This document shows, piece after piece, positions 7,141-14,676 of a stretch of DNA of 14,893 nt (its first letter is position 1; each line of letters opens with the position of its first letter). The notes under the pieces are model-generated. The model was not told the DNA's origin and ran no database searches. It worked only from the letters and a program-made list of their open reading frames with translations. The translations under genes and the position numbers were made by a program. Location of the stretch: the NCBI GenBank assembly GCA_030147305.1, contig JASLAE010000462.1, positions 1 to 14,893 on the forward strand. Reading direction: 5' to 3'. The DNA comes from Cesiribacter sp. GTDB taxonomy: Bacteria > Bacteroidota > Bacteroidia > Cytophagales > Cyclobacteriaceae.

Positions 7141-8232
7141 CTATTGTACGTCTACTACTTTGGTTTTTTCTGCATTTGCATTGCGTATGGCGATCTGGCG
7201 GGCCAGGGTTTCAGCAATCACCTGAAAGGCCTCGGCAGATGCATCATGCTTGAGCACGGCCGGATAGCCACTGTCGCCGCTTTCGCGAATGCTCTGTACC
7301 AGAGGCACTTCCCCCAGGAAAGGAACTTTGTACTTTTCTGCAAGCAGCCGGCCACCTTCTTTGCCAAAAATATAATATTTATGGTCGGGCAGTTCTGCAG
7401 GAGTAAAATACGCCATATTCTCGACGATACCCAAAACAGGCACATTTATTTGTGGCTGCATAAACATGGCAATGGCCTTGCGGGCATCGGAAATAGCTAC
7501 TTTTTGTGGCGTGGTTACTACCACAGCACCGGTAACCGGCACGGTTTGTACCAGCGTCAGGTGAATGTCTGAGGTGCCCGGGGGTAGGTCAATGAGCAGG
7601 TAATCCAGCTCTCCCCAGCGGGCATCCCCCAAAAACTGTTTCAGGGCCTGGCTGGCCATAGGCCCACGCCAGACAATGGCATGATCGGCCGGGGTAAGCA
7701 GGCCAATAGAGATAAGCTTTACGCCATATTGTTCTACCGGAATGATATAGCTCTTGCCCTGTTCCTGCTCGATGCCGGGTTGTTCAAATTCGCAGTTGAA
7801 CATGATGTGCTGGGACGGCCCGAATATATCGGCATCTACCACGCCAACTTTAGCGCCGGTTTTGGCCAGGGCCACGGCCAGGTTAGCCGTTACGGTAGAT
7901 TTGCCCACGCCACCCTTGCCAGAGGCAACGGCAATGATGTTCTTTACCTGCGGCAGTATGGGCGCATTGGCACGCGTGCTGGTTACCCGGGAGGTCATGT
8001 GAATGTCCAGGTCCACATCTTCTCCAAAAGCTTCTTCCAGTGCCTTTACGCACTCCAGGCGAATGAATTCTTTCAGGGGGCAGGCCGGGGTGGTGAGCAC
8101 TACTGCAAAGCTGATGGTTTTTTCAAACACCTGCAGTTTCTCTATCATGCCCAGTGTTACCAGGTCCTGCTTCAGGTCGGGATCCTGTACCGTGCTTAAC
8201 GCTGCTAAAACGCGTTCTTTGGTTATGTTCAT
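7141..8232 (-). CDS. mrp: Mrp/ApbC-family P-loop ATPase, iron-sulfur cluster carrier
   Basis: A 363-residue protein of the Mrp/NBP35 family. An N-terminal MIP18/DUF59 domain covers about residues 4-83, with TPACP at 48-52. The deviant Walker A motif SGKGGVGKST is at 104-113 (K111), followed by VVDADIFGPS at 131-140, IDLPPGTSD at 214-222 and a C-terminal IVENMAYF at 269-276. The family binds and transfers iron-sulfur clusters in an ATP-dependent way. The CxxC that usually follows VENM in proteobacterial Mrp is absent: the segment reads FTPAELPDHKYYIFG, and the only cysteines in the whole protein are C51, C61 and C147. I recall the same FTPAELP form in other Bacteroidota Mrp proteins, so this is probably lineage-typical rather than a defect. 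ATG at 8232; divergent from priA and directly upstream of the NifU-domain gene. Confidence 0.95.
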   Translation of the reverse strand: MNITKERVLAALSTVQDPDLKQDLVTLGMIEKLQVFEKTISFAVVLTTPACPLKEFIRLECVKALEEAFGEDVDLDIHMTSRVTSTRANAPILPQVKNIIAVASGKGGVGKSTVTANLAVALAKTGAKVGVVDADIFGPSQHIMFNCEFEQPGIEQEQGKSYIIPVEQYGVKLISIGLLTPADHAIVWRGPMASQALKQFLGDARWGELDYLLIDLPPGTSDIHLTLVQTVPVTGAVVVTTPQKVAISDARKAIAMFMQPQINVPVLGIVENMAYFTPAELPDHKYYIFGKEGGRLLAEKYKVPFLGEVPLVQSIRESGDSGYPAVLKHDASAEAFQVIAETLARQIAIRNANAEKTKVVDVQ

Positions 8233-8561
8233 GAATGCAAAAGGTCTAACTCACGGCTTTGACACTCTATCAACAATGGATTGTGCCAAATAGTGCAGTG
8301 CCGCGCGGCAAAGGTAAGGAAAAGAGGAGGGATTTTCGATTTTTGAACGGTGATTTAGCGCCGGGGCACCAGGCAGGCTTGGATGACTGCCCGAAAACCG
8401 GTGAAAGGGGCTTTATATCATCAACCATCTCCCTGGATTTTCTGGCAACCTAATGTGTTCAGAACGAGGCAGCACCCGAGACATGAATAATCAGGCAGTC
8501 AAAAAAACACTCATTCAAATTTCAATCCTTATCTTTACCTTTTGTAAATCTTGCCTAGTAC
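8233..8561. other. Divergent intergenic region between mrp and priA
   Basis: This 329-bp spacer must hold the promoters of both flanking genes. I see no protein with recognisable features. Visible structure: a perfect 12-bp palindrome TGCCGCGCGGCA at 8299-8310, about 67 bp before the mrp ATG; a short hairpin GGCAG/CTGCC (8372-8376 with 8387-8391); and, in the AT-rich stretch before priA, two imperfect matches to the Bacteroidota -7 box, TATCTTTA at 8530-8537 and TACCTTTT at 8536-8543, neither with a convincing -33 TTG. No known riboswitch is recognised. Confidence 0.5.
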
Positions 8562-11084
8562 GTGCAGCAGCTGGAATTCAATATCTCGGAGGGTGGAGTA
8601 GAGCGGCAGACACTTTTTTGTGATGTACTGCTCCCTGTTCCTGTACCTAAACTCTTTACCTATCGGGTGCCGCTTGTGCTCAATGCTACGCTGCAGCCTG
8701 GTTGCCGGGTGGTGGTGCAATTTGGTAAGAAGAAGATCCTGACTGGTATTGTGGCCGAACTGCACGATCGGGTGCCGGAATCGTACGATGCCCGTTACCT
8801 GCTGGAGCAGCTCGACGAGCAGCCGGTGGTGCAGCCGGTGCAGCTGAAGCTTTTTCAGTGGATGGCCGACTACTACATGTGCACCCCCGGCGAAGTATTG
8901 AACATTGCCCTGCCCAGTGGCCTTAAGCTCAGTAGTCAATCGCAGGTTCAACTGCACCCCGACTTTAGCTATGCCACCTCCGAGCATCATTTCAACGAAA
9001 AAGAAAAGCTGCTACTGGATACCCTGCTGGAAAAGCCCAGCATGGCCTATGCTGATGTAGAAAGCCTGCTGGGACAAAAAACGCTCTACCAGCTTTTTAA
9101 GAACCTGCTTGCGAAAGAGGCAATCCTGCTTTTTGAGCAGGTAAAAGATAAATATAAGCCTAAAACGGTACGCAAGCTGCGCCTGCAGGAGGGCCTGGTG
9201 CAGGATCATGCCAGCCTGGAAGCGCTGCTGAAAGCGCTGGAAACACACCCCAAACAATCGGATGTAGTGCTTAAGTACCTGCGGGAGGTGCCGGTGCTGC
9301 AGCAGCCCGAACGCAATGCCGCCGGACTGACCAAGGCGGAGCTGGTCGATGCACAAATTTCCCCCTCGTCGGTACGCACGCTGGTTAAAAATGGTTTCTT
9401 TGAAGAGTTCGAAGAGCAGGTGCCCCGATTCTGGATACCCGATGGTGACAGCAGTATTGACATACGCCTCACGGAAGAGCAGCAGGGTGCCCGCCAGCAG
9501 ATCCTGCAGCACTTTGACGATAAAGATACCGTATTGCTGCATGGCATTACCGGTTCGGGAAAAACAGAGGTCTATATTTCCCTGATCCGCGAGGCGCTGG
9601 ACAATGGCACCCAGGTGCTCTACCTGCTGCCGGAGATTGCCCTTACCACCCAGATTGTGGGCCGCCTGAAGAAGATCTTTGGCGGGCAGATGGGTGTTTA
9701 CCACAGCCGCTTTTCCGACAACGAGCGGGTAGAAGTCTGGCAGGGGGTACTCAACGGTACGTTTCCCCTGGTGGTGGGGGTGCGCTCATCGATTTTTCTG
9801 CCTTTTCATAACCTGGGGCTCATCATTGTAGACGAGGAGCATGAAACCTCTTACAAACAGTACGACCCGGCTCCGCGCTACCACGCCCGCGATACAGCCC
9901 TGGTGCTGTCGCGCATGCACGGGGGCAAAACCCTGCTGGGCTCTGCCACGCCTTCTGTAGAAAGCTACTACCAGGCCGAGCAGGACAAATTCGGACTCGT
10001 GGAGCTGACCCGCCGCTTTGGCGATGCACAACTTCCCGAAATAAAGCTGGCCGATACCCGCATGGCGCAAAGGCACAAGAGCATGAAAGCCATGTTTACG
10101 CCCGCGCTTATTGATGCGCTCAAGGAGATTGTTCATCGGCACGAGCAGGCTATTATTTTCCAAAACCGGCGTGGCTATTCGCCCTATATCAATTGCGAGG
10201 AGTGCAGCTGGATTCCCAAGTGTGTGAACTGTGCGGTAAGCCTAACCTACCACATGAATGCCAACGAGCTGCGCTGCCACTATTGCGGCCTGAAGGAGTA
10301 TGTGCCAACGGCCTGTCCGGCCTGTGGCTCACACAAGATAAAAACAGTAGGGTATGGCACCGAAAAACTGGAAGAAAGCCTGCGGTTGCTGGTGCCTGAA
10401 GCAACAGTTGCCCGCATGGACCTGGACACAACCCGGCGGAAGAACAGCTTCCAGACCATTCTGGATGATTTTGGGGATGGCAAGATCGATGTGCTGGTAG
10501 GGACACAGATGGTTAGCAAGGGGCTCGACTTTGAGGGCGTAACTCTGGTGGGTATTTTTGATGCTGACCGCATGCTGCATTACCCCGACTTTCGTTCCCA
10601 TGAGCGCACCTACCAGCTGGTAACCCAGGTGGCCGGACGCGCCGGGCGAAGCAGCAAGCCCGGACAAGTAATCATTCAAACCTCCAACCTGGAGCAGCCT
10701 ATCCTGGAGCGCATCATGCAGGCCGATTACCGGGGACTATTCCGCAATGAGATCAGGGAGCGGCGGGAGTATTTTTACCCGCCCTTTAGCCGCCTGATCC
10801 GGCTGGTGGTGCGCCACACGGAAAAAGAGATGGCTGAAGATGCTGCCAAAGTATTGACTGAGCAACTGCAGGAGCGGTTGGGTAAAAAGCGGGTGCTGGG
10901 GCCGGAGGAGCCGCTCGTGGGCCGGATCCGTGGGCTGTACCTGATGCACATTACCATTAAGCTGGAACGGCAGGGCATCGATGTGGCAGCTGTAAAGCAG
11001 TTTATACTGGACCAGAGCCAGCAGTTGATGGCGGACAAAGCTTTTAAAAAAGTAGAAGTCGTGCCCGACGTAGACCCCTATTGA
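8562..11084 (+). CDS. priA: Primosomal protein N' (PriA), replication restart helicase
   Basis: PriA binds stalled or collapsed forks, unwinds with 3'-to-5' polarity and starts reloading of the replicative helicase. The 840-residue product is longer than E. coli PriA (about 730) but has every expected part: N-terminal 3'-end DNA-binding domain about 17-115 (DVLLPVPVPKLFTY), winged-helix-like region, Walker A HGITGSGKTEVY at 327-338 (K334), DEEH at 424-427, motif III GSATPS at 460-465, eight zinc-site cysteines (545, 548, 554, 557, 572, 575, 585, 588), the lobe-2 motif GTQMVSKGLDF at 647-657, and QVAGRAGR at 689-696. The start is GTG at 8562: a TAG lies in frame two codons upstream and the next Met is residue 101, inside the conserved domain, so no ATG start is possible. 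No Shine-Dalgarno site is visible. Transcribed alone, divergently from mrp, with a candidate terminator downstream. Confidence 0.97.
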   Translation: MQQLEFNISEGGVERQTLFCDVLLPVPVPKLFTYRVPLVLNATLQPGCRVVVQFGKKKILTGIVAELHDRVPESYDARYLLEQLDEQPVVQPVQLKLFQWMADYYMCTPGEVLNIALPSGLKLSSQSQVQLHPDFSYATSEHHFNEKEKLLLDTLLEKPSMAYADVESLLGQKTLYQLFKNLLAKEAILLFEQVKDKYKPKTVRKLRLQEGLVQDHASLEALLKALETHPKQSDVVLKYLREVPVLQQPERNAAGLTKAELVDAQISPSSVRTLVKNGFFEEFEEQVPRFWIPDGDSSIDIRLTEEQQGARQQILQHFDDKDTVLLHGITGSGKTEVYISLIREALDNGTQVLYLLPEIALTTQIVGRLKKIFGGQMGVYHSRFSDNERVEVWQGVLNGTFPLVVGVRSSIFLPFHNLGLIIVDEEHETSYKQYDPAPRYHARDTALVLSRMHGGKTLLGSATPSVESYYQAEQDKFGLVELTRRFGDAQLPEIKLADTRMAQRHKSMKAMFTPALIDALKEIVHRHEQAIIFQNRRGYSPYINCEECSWIPKCVNCAVSLTYHMNANELRCHYCGLKEYVPTACPACGSHKIKTVGYGTEKLEESLRLLVPEATVARMDLDTTRRKNSFQTILDDFGDGKIDVLVGTQMVSKGLDFEGVTLVGIFDADRMLHYPDFRSHERTYQLVTQVAGRAGRSSKPGQVIIQTSNLEQPILERIMQADYRGLFRNEIRERREYFYPPFSRLIRLVVRHTEKEMAEDAAKVLTEQLQERLGKKRVLGPEEPLVGRIRGLYLMHITIKLERQGIDVAAVKQFILDQSQQLMADKAFKKVEVVPDVDPY

Positions 11085-11143
11085 TGGTTGAAGATCCTGA
11101 TTGCGCGGCTGAACTATTTGTGATTCAGCTGCCGGCTGACAAA

Positions 11144-11170
11144 CCGCGCGTCCTCACCGCGGCATTTTTT
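11144..11170 (+). terminator. Candidate intrinsic terminator after priA
   Basis: A short GC stem, CCGCG (11144-11148) with CGCGG (11158-11162), has a 9-nt loop and is followed by CA and six T at 11165-11170. It lies 60 bp past the priA stop and before the acyltransferase promoter. The left arm can also pair with GCGCGG at 11103-11108, so a competing structure exists (see findings). Confidence 0.55.
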
Positions 11171-11263
11171 CATGCACCCTTCATTAAAATACTCCTTTAA
11201 CATCACCTGATTTTTATTTTCTCCGGAAGGCCTGTTGCATTTTTAATGATTTTTTAATTGGCG

Positions 11264-11271
11264 TAGCTTTG
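11264..11271 (+). promoter_or_regulatory. Candidate Bacteroidota -7 promoter element for the acyltransferase
   Basis: TAGCTTTG is an exact match to the TAnnTTTG -7 consensus of Bacteroidota housekeeping promoters and lies 17 bp before the ATG at 11289, in an AT-rich stretch just after the priA terminator. At the ideal 19-bp spacing the -33 position holds only TTT within a T run (11241-11244); a TTG at 11235-11237 is about 26 bp away, which is too far. The match is therefore partial. Confidence 0.45.
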
Positions 11272-11288
11272 CGCTTTCTAAATTGCTG

Positions 11289-12365
11289 ATGAACAGTGAC
11301 AAAAGGTTATATACCCTTGATTATCTGAGAGGTTTTGCCGCTTTTGCAATCATGCTATACCACTACCTGGGCTGGGCTTATGGCAGCTTTGATGCAGAAT
11401 CTTTTCTGGGCAGGGTAGGGGTCTATGGGGTGTCCATCTTCTATGTCCTGAGCGGGCTAACGCTTTATCATGTCTATTTCGATAAGATGAAACCAGACAG
11501 AATTAGCATGAAGGACTTTTTCATCAAACGGCTGTTCAGGATCTTTCCGCTGCTCTGGCTGGTGATGGGGGTTACCCTGCTTATTTCCAAAGACAGACCG
11601 GATACTTATGAGATCTTCCTGAATATCACGGGGCTTTTTAGTGTGGTGGAGTGGGAGAGCTACATCGGGACCGGCGTGTGGTCCATTGGCAATGAGCTGG
11701 TATTTTACCTCTTTTTCCCCTTTTTTATTATTCTTTCCAAACGCAGCCTGCCGTTCTTTTATGCATTGTGCGGGGCTTTGTTAGGACTGTACGTTTACTT
11801 TGCCTTTTATGTGCTGGACGAAGCCCTGGTGCTCCGGCAGCAATGGTCTGATTTTATCAATCCCCTTAACCAGGTGTTCCTGTTTTTGGGCGGCTATCTG
11901 ATTGGCCTGTGGACAGCGCAATGGCGGTTATCGCCCCAGCTTATTTATGGGTTGTTGGGCGGGGCAGTCCTCCTGTTCATTTATTATCCGGTAGAGGGGA
12001 ATGCAATTCACCTGATCACCGATTCTACCCGGATGGTCTTTACCCTGCTGTGCTTTGTTATCTGTTTTGCCTTGTACAAGGCTAATTTCAAGCTGCCCCT
12101 TTTTGCCGATCATTACCTGAAGCTGCTGGGAGAAGCCAGCTATTCAGTCTACCTGTTGCATCCGCTTGTCTGGTTTGGTGTGAAGGTGCTCGCAACTGTT
12201 GCTGCGACGCAAATGGTAATGATACCCATGCTATTCCAGCTTACGGCTGCTGTGCTGCTTACGCTGCTGGTAAGCTACCAGGTGTACTTTCGGTACGAAC
12301 GCTTCTTTATGCTGGCGGGTAAAAAAGTTTCCGGAAGCCCCAGGGCTGTAAGCACAGCGGTATAG
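11289..12365 (+). CDS. Membrane acyltransferase, acyltransferase-3 (OafA/YrhL-like) family
   Basis: A 358-residue polytopic inner-membrane protein with about ten hydrophobic segments. The N-terminus carries the family signature LDYLRGFAAFAIMLYHY: R14 and the presumed catalytic H25. Other conserved pieces are FYVLSGLTLY at 51-60, the basic IKRLFRIFPLLW at 79-90 and WSIGNELVFY at 131-140 (E136). Such enzymes move acetyl or other acyl groups from the cytoplasmic side onto polysaccharides, lipopolysaccharide, peptidoglycan or small molecules; the substrate cannot be told here. No SGNH esterase domain is attached. ATG at 11289 is preferred over the in-frame TTG at 11283 because it directly precedes the family start and sits at a sensible distance from the TAGCTTTG box. 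It is transcribed alone: no glycan-synthesis genes flank it, so context gives no substrate clue. Confidence 0.9.
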   Translation: MNSDKRLYTLDYLRGFAAFAIMLYHYLGWAYGSFDAESFLGRVGVYGVSIFYVLSGLTLYHVYFDKMKPDRISMKDFFIKRLFRIFPLLWLVMGVTLLISKDRPDTYEIFLNITGLFSVVEWESYIGTGVWSIGNELVFYLFFPFFIILSKRSLPFFYALCGALLGLYVYFAFYVLDEALVLRQQWSDFINPLNQVFLFLGGYLIGLWTAQWRLSPQLIYGLLGGAVLLFIYYPVEGNAIHLITDSTRMVFTLLCFVICFALYKANFKLPLFADHYLKLLGEASYSVYLLHPLVWFGVKVLATVAATQMVMIPMLFQLTAAVLLTLLVSYQVYFRYERFFMLAGKKVSGSPRAVSTAV

Positions 12366-12389
12366 TAGGTTGTTGCCGGAACGCTTTCA

Positions 12390-12619
12390 TTAATGTTCCT
12401 TTAGGTACACCCAAAGGGTGATGCCCCTGTCTGCTATACTGTCTGCTTCTAATTTGCTGCCGGTGCTGTCGATGATGCGCTTCTCGATGAACAGCCCGAT
12501 GGCCGGGCCTTCTCCTTGGGCATGAAAACGCTTATCATTTCAAACATGCCACTTCTTTGCTTTTTTGCAGGATTTCTTCTAAAAGCATATGGGATCAATC
12601 CGAAATCAGTGCTCAATTG
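12390..12619 (-). pseudogene. Decayed C-terminal fragment of a sensor histidine kinase (frameshifted)
   Basis: Not a working gene. On the minus strand one frame, ending at TAA 12390-12392, encodes KRFHAQGEGPAIGLFIEKR (12537 down to about 12475) followed by G.KLEADS and ITLWVYLKE. This follows the end of a histidine-kinase ATPase domain in order and spacing: the (Y)KRFH.H.EG.GIGL box, the K.I....GG.IE..S segment and the final GT.F.VYL. The preceding piece, LSTDFGLIP then SGMFEM (about 12616 to 12536), which resembles TDNGLGI...IFEMY, lies in a different frame; loss of one base near 12535 (ATG-TAT-AAG to ATG-ATAAG) would explain the shift. Key glycines are altered (GTGIG to GPAIG, GG to GS). 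There is no start and no phospho-acceptor domain upstream. It lies between two convergent genes. The assignment comes from motif recognition, without alignment. Confidence 0.65.
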
Positions 12620-12783
12620 AGCTTGCCTGTTACGAAACCACAATCGTATTAAACTGTGGTGTTCAATAAAAATGAAAATTAAACCTTACCCTGTAACAAG
12701 GTTTCTGCACGTGGTGCATAATTACTGCAGATAAAGGAAATCAAGATTTAAGTACAAAAGAGGATAAGCATTAGCAAATGCCT
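12620..12783. other. AT-rich non-coding stretch upstream of the kinase relic
   Basis: I see no gene here. It is visibly richer in A and T than the flanking genes. It contains an inverted repeat ACCACA/TGTGGT (12637-12642 with 12655-12660, 12-nt spacer) and, immediately after the cupin stop, a small hairpin GCATT/AATGC (12768-12772 with 12777-12781, 4-nt loop). On the minus strand that hairpin is followed by a pyrimidine-rich TTATCCTCTTTT, making it a weak terminator candidate for the cupin. It may be further eroded kinase sequence. Confidence 0.4.
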
Positions 12784-13149
12784 TTAAAGCCTTTCCAGTT
12801 TGGTAATGGTTTTCTCTGTCTGTTGTGCGCCAGTATTAATGGTCGTGGCTGGCTCAAACATCATTATATGCGCCTCTTCATCAGCAACAGGACGATGTTC
12901 CACCCCGCGCGGGACAACGAGAAAATCTCCCTCGTTGAGCGTAATATGTTTGTCCCGCAGCTCCATGCGAAAGCTACCTTTTACCACCAGAAAGAATTCA
13001 TCTTCGTATTCGTGGGCGTGCCAGATAAATTCACCCAGAAATTTGGCCAGCTTTACCTGCTGCCCATTCAGTTCGCCTACAATCCGCGGATTCCAGTAAT
13101 CGGGGATGCGGGAAAATTTATCCGCCAAGCTTGCTTTGTCTAGCATCAT
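12784..13149 (-). CDS. Small single-domain cupin protein
   Basis: A 121-residue one-domain cupin. Motif 1 fits G(X)5HXH(X)4E(X)6G exactly (G39, H44, H46, E51, G58), and motif 2 gives G74, P80, G82 and H85 but lacks the usual final Asn. The two His, the Glu and H85 make the usual metal site (four protein ligands) on a beta-barrel. Small stand-alone cupins of this type have varied or unknown roles, so no reaction is assigned. The start is uncertain: ATG codons lie at 13149 and 13146, and a TTG at 13176 would add nine residues. The tandem ATG is preferred because it places the DKASLADKFS segment at the N-terminus, as I recall for relatives. It lies about 74 bp after ywbE on the same strand and may be cotranscribed with it or have its own promoter; no convincing promoter is visible. 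Confidence 0.85.
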   Translation of the reverse strand: MMLDKASLADKFSRIPDYWNPRIVGELNGQQVKLAKFLGEFIWHAHEYEDEFFLVVKGSFRMELRDKHITLNEGDFLVVPRGVEHRPVADEEAHIMMFEPATTINTGAQQTEKTITKLERL

Positions 13150-13223
13150 CAATGGATAGTTAAAAGTAGATGACAAAATAAAAATAGGAGCCAGACTGGC
13201 TTTGTATGCTGCAGGAAACTGTT

Positions 13224-13418
13224 TTACCCCAGGATTTCCTTTACCCGGCCAACCTGCCCGTCTTCGAGCCGTACCTTAATGCCATGGGGGTGGGACGGTG
13301 AATTGGTAAGCAGGTCCCTGACAATACCTTCTGTTAATGCACCACTGCGCTGGTCCTGCTTCAAAACAATCTTTACCCTGCTTCCGGGCTTTACATTTGA
13401 TCTTAGGGTACCATTCAT
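13224..13418 (-). CDS. ywbE: YwbE-family (DUF2196) small conserved protein
   Basis: A complete 64-residue protein that closely follows Bacillus subtilis YwbE as I recall it: NVKPGSRVKIVLKQDQRSG, then EGIVRDLLTNSP.HPHGIKV and a closing DGQVGRVKEI. The family is widespread in bacteria and has no established biochemical function; the basic, beta-rich sequence would suit a nucleic-acid-binding or small barrel fold, but that is only inference. ATG at 13418 is 16 bp past the DUF3999 stop, so it is probably the third gene of the DUF2339-DUF3999 transcript. That placement may be chance proximity and not a functional link. Confidence 0.92.
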   Translation of the reverse strand: MNGTLRSNVKPGSRVKIVLKQDQRSGALTEGIVRDLLTNSPSHPHGIKVRLEDGQVGRVKEILG

Positions 13419-13434
13419 AACAAACGCAATTGTC

Positions 13435-14676
13435 TTAAACTTCTTTCTGTTGCTGGGCAGTGCTAAGCATTTTTAAAGTAAACCAGCCCATCACCCCAAT
13501 GAGTATAAGCATAAGCGCCCAAAGCCAGGCTTTGTTGCTGAAAAGAGGACTTTTTGCGGGTAGATTTTCGGTTAAAATTTCCTCCTGCTCCAGGGCCAAG
13601 GGTGACAGTGTAGCAGGAATCTTATCTTCGAACAGGGCAATGTCGTATTCGGGGGCAGCAGCGGTGGGTTTTCCATAGACCAGCCAGTATTGTTGTGCAG
13701 CTCCAAGCCGGGTCGCGAGGCTATAGCGAAACCCTTTTACCGTTGTACCTGCAATTTTAAGGGGCAGGTTTTGCCTGTTGTCTATAACAATCCGAAGCCT
13801 GCTGGTAAGGGTGCTGTTGAAGCTAAACTGGGCTTTCTCCAGGGAGCTTACTGTACCTGAATAGAGGCTGCGGTAATGGTATTGCCATCCCGATGCAGTT
13901 TTGGTGCTATCGGCAGGGTACAGAATGGTGAGGGGCCGGTAATAGTCAATCGTGTCTGCTAACTGCAGGGCCAGGGACGAAAGTGGCACGACCTGCGGAA
14001 GTTTAATATCAATGATCGTTTGCTTTTCCTTCTTAAGCTCCTCCTGCCGGAAACTGACGGAATAGGTCTGATAGTCACCAGCCTGCTTTTCCGTTTTTAT
14101 AAGCGTGAAGGGCATTAAAACAGGTTTTTCGTTGCTGTTGATCTGCAGCCGCAGGTATTGATACTGAATGGTAGGAAAGCTCAGCCTGGTGAAGCTGTAA
14201 TCGGTGTGCTGGTTCTGGATGGCCAGAATGCGATAATCTTCCAGTACTGTAAACCACTCACCCTGGGTGTGACTGCCTTCCAGCTTTACCCGCCAGTCGA
14301 AATTGCGGTTGCCAAATTTTAAGACTATCTGGTTGAGCGGCAGTGCCTCAGCCAGCTCCAGGGTGTAATAATACCCTTTACTGTTCCGGCTTTGGTTAAT
14401 GAGCCGAAAGGGCACCTCCTGCAGCGTAACTTTGCCGGCAGTATTTTTGAGCAGGTAGGGCATTTCCAGGGTATCCTTGTCTGCGGTAATTCCCCAGATG
14501 CGCAGGTCTGCCAGGTTTGGCGATAGCCTGCTGAATATATCAGTTGGTAGGGGTATGCTGTGCCAGCCCTCTGCAGCATTGCTGATGGTGCGCTTGTAGC
14601 GATAGGTTTCTGGCTGTGCCAGGCAATAGCTGTAGCTGAGCACAAGCAACAGCCAGACAAGCAATGCTTTATTCAT
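13435..14676 (-). CDS. DUF3999-type exported, C-terminally anchored protein
   Basis: About 413 residues from ATG 14676. The N-terminal signal peptide (MNKALLVWLLLVLSYSYCLA) is followed by a long beta-rich extracytoplasmic region and one C-terminal membrane helix (about WLWALMLILIGVMGWFTLK) with a short basic tail. I assign it to DUF3999 from this architecture and from its partner: the upstream gene ends like DUF2339, and the two families are commonly adjacent. The function of the pair is unknown. An alternative ATG at 14685 would add three residues and enlarge the overlap with the upstream gene from 8 to 17 bp. I prefer 14676, where start and upstream stop lie within ATGAATAA, a coupling arrangement. 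Neither start has a Shine-Dalgarno site. Cysteine is confined to the signal peptide. Confidence 0.8.
   Translation of the reverse strand: MNKALLVWLLLVLSYSYCLAQPETYRYKRTISNAAEGWHSIPLPTDIFSRLSPNLADLRIWGITADKDTLEMPYLLKNTAGKVTLQEVPFRLINQSRNSKGYYYTLELAEALPLNQIVLKFGNRNFDWRVKLEGSHTQGEWFTVLEDYRILAIQNQHTDYSFTRLSFPTIQYQYLRLQINSNEKPVLMPFTLIKTEKQAGDYQTYSVSFRQEELKKEKQTIIDIKLPQVVPLSSLALQLADTIDYYRPLTILYPADSTKTASGWQYHYRSLYSGTVSSLEKAQFSFNSTLTSRLRIVIDNRQNLPLKIAGTTVKGFRYSLATRLGAAQQYWLVYGKPTAAAPEYDIALFEDKIPATLSPLALEQEEILTENLPAKSPLFSNKAWLWALMLILIGVMGWFTLKMLSTAQQQKEV

Noticed and set aside
8388..8413. GAAAACCGGTGAAA next to CCC and GGGG, recalling part of a cobalamin riboswitch core
   Set aside because: The conserved box that should follow and the overall helices are missing, the arms are in the wrong order, and no cobalamin gene is nearby.
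8259..8453. Plus-strand open frame of 64 codons between mrp and priA
   Set aside because: No recognisable domain, no membrane or signal segment, and it occupies a spacer that must hold two promoters.
9012..9704. Long minus-strand open frame (230 codons) inside priA
   Set aside because: It is antisense to strongly conserved PriA sequence including the region before Walker A; its translation shows no recognisable domain. Long antisense frames are expected in GC-moderate genes with this codon use.
12408..12420. CACCC-AAA-GGGTG inverted repeat as a terminator for the acyltransferase
   Set aside because: A three-base loop with no T run after it on either strand; it falls inside the kinase relic and is explained by its codons.
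12449..12643. Minus-strand 64-codon open frame as an independent small gene
   Set aside because: It starts at a TTG, and its first part matches the kinase relic while its last part reads the relic in the wrong frame, so it is better explained as a frameshifted pseudogene.
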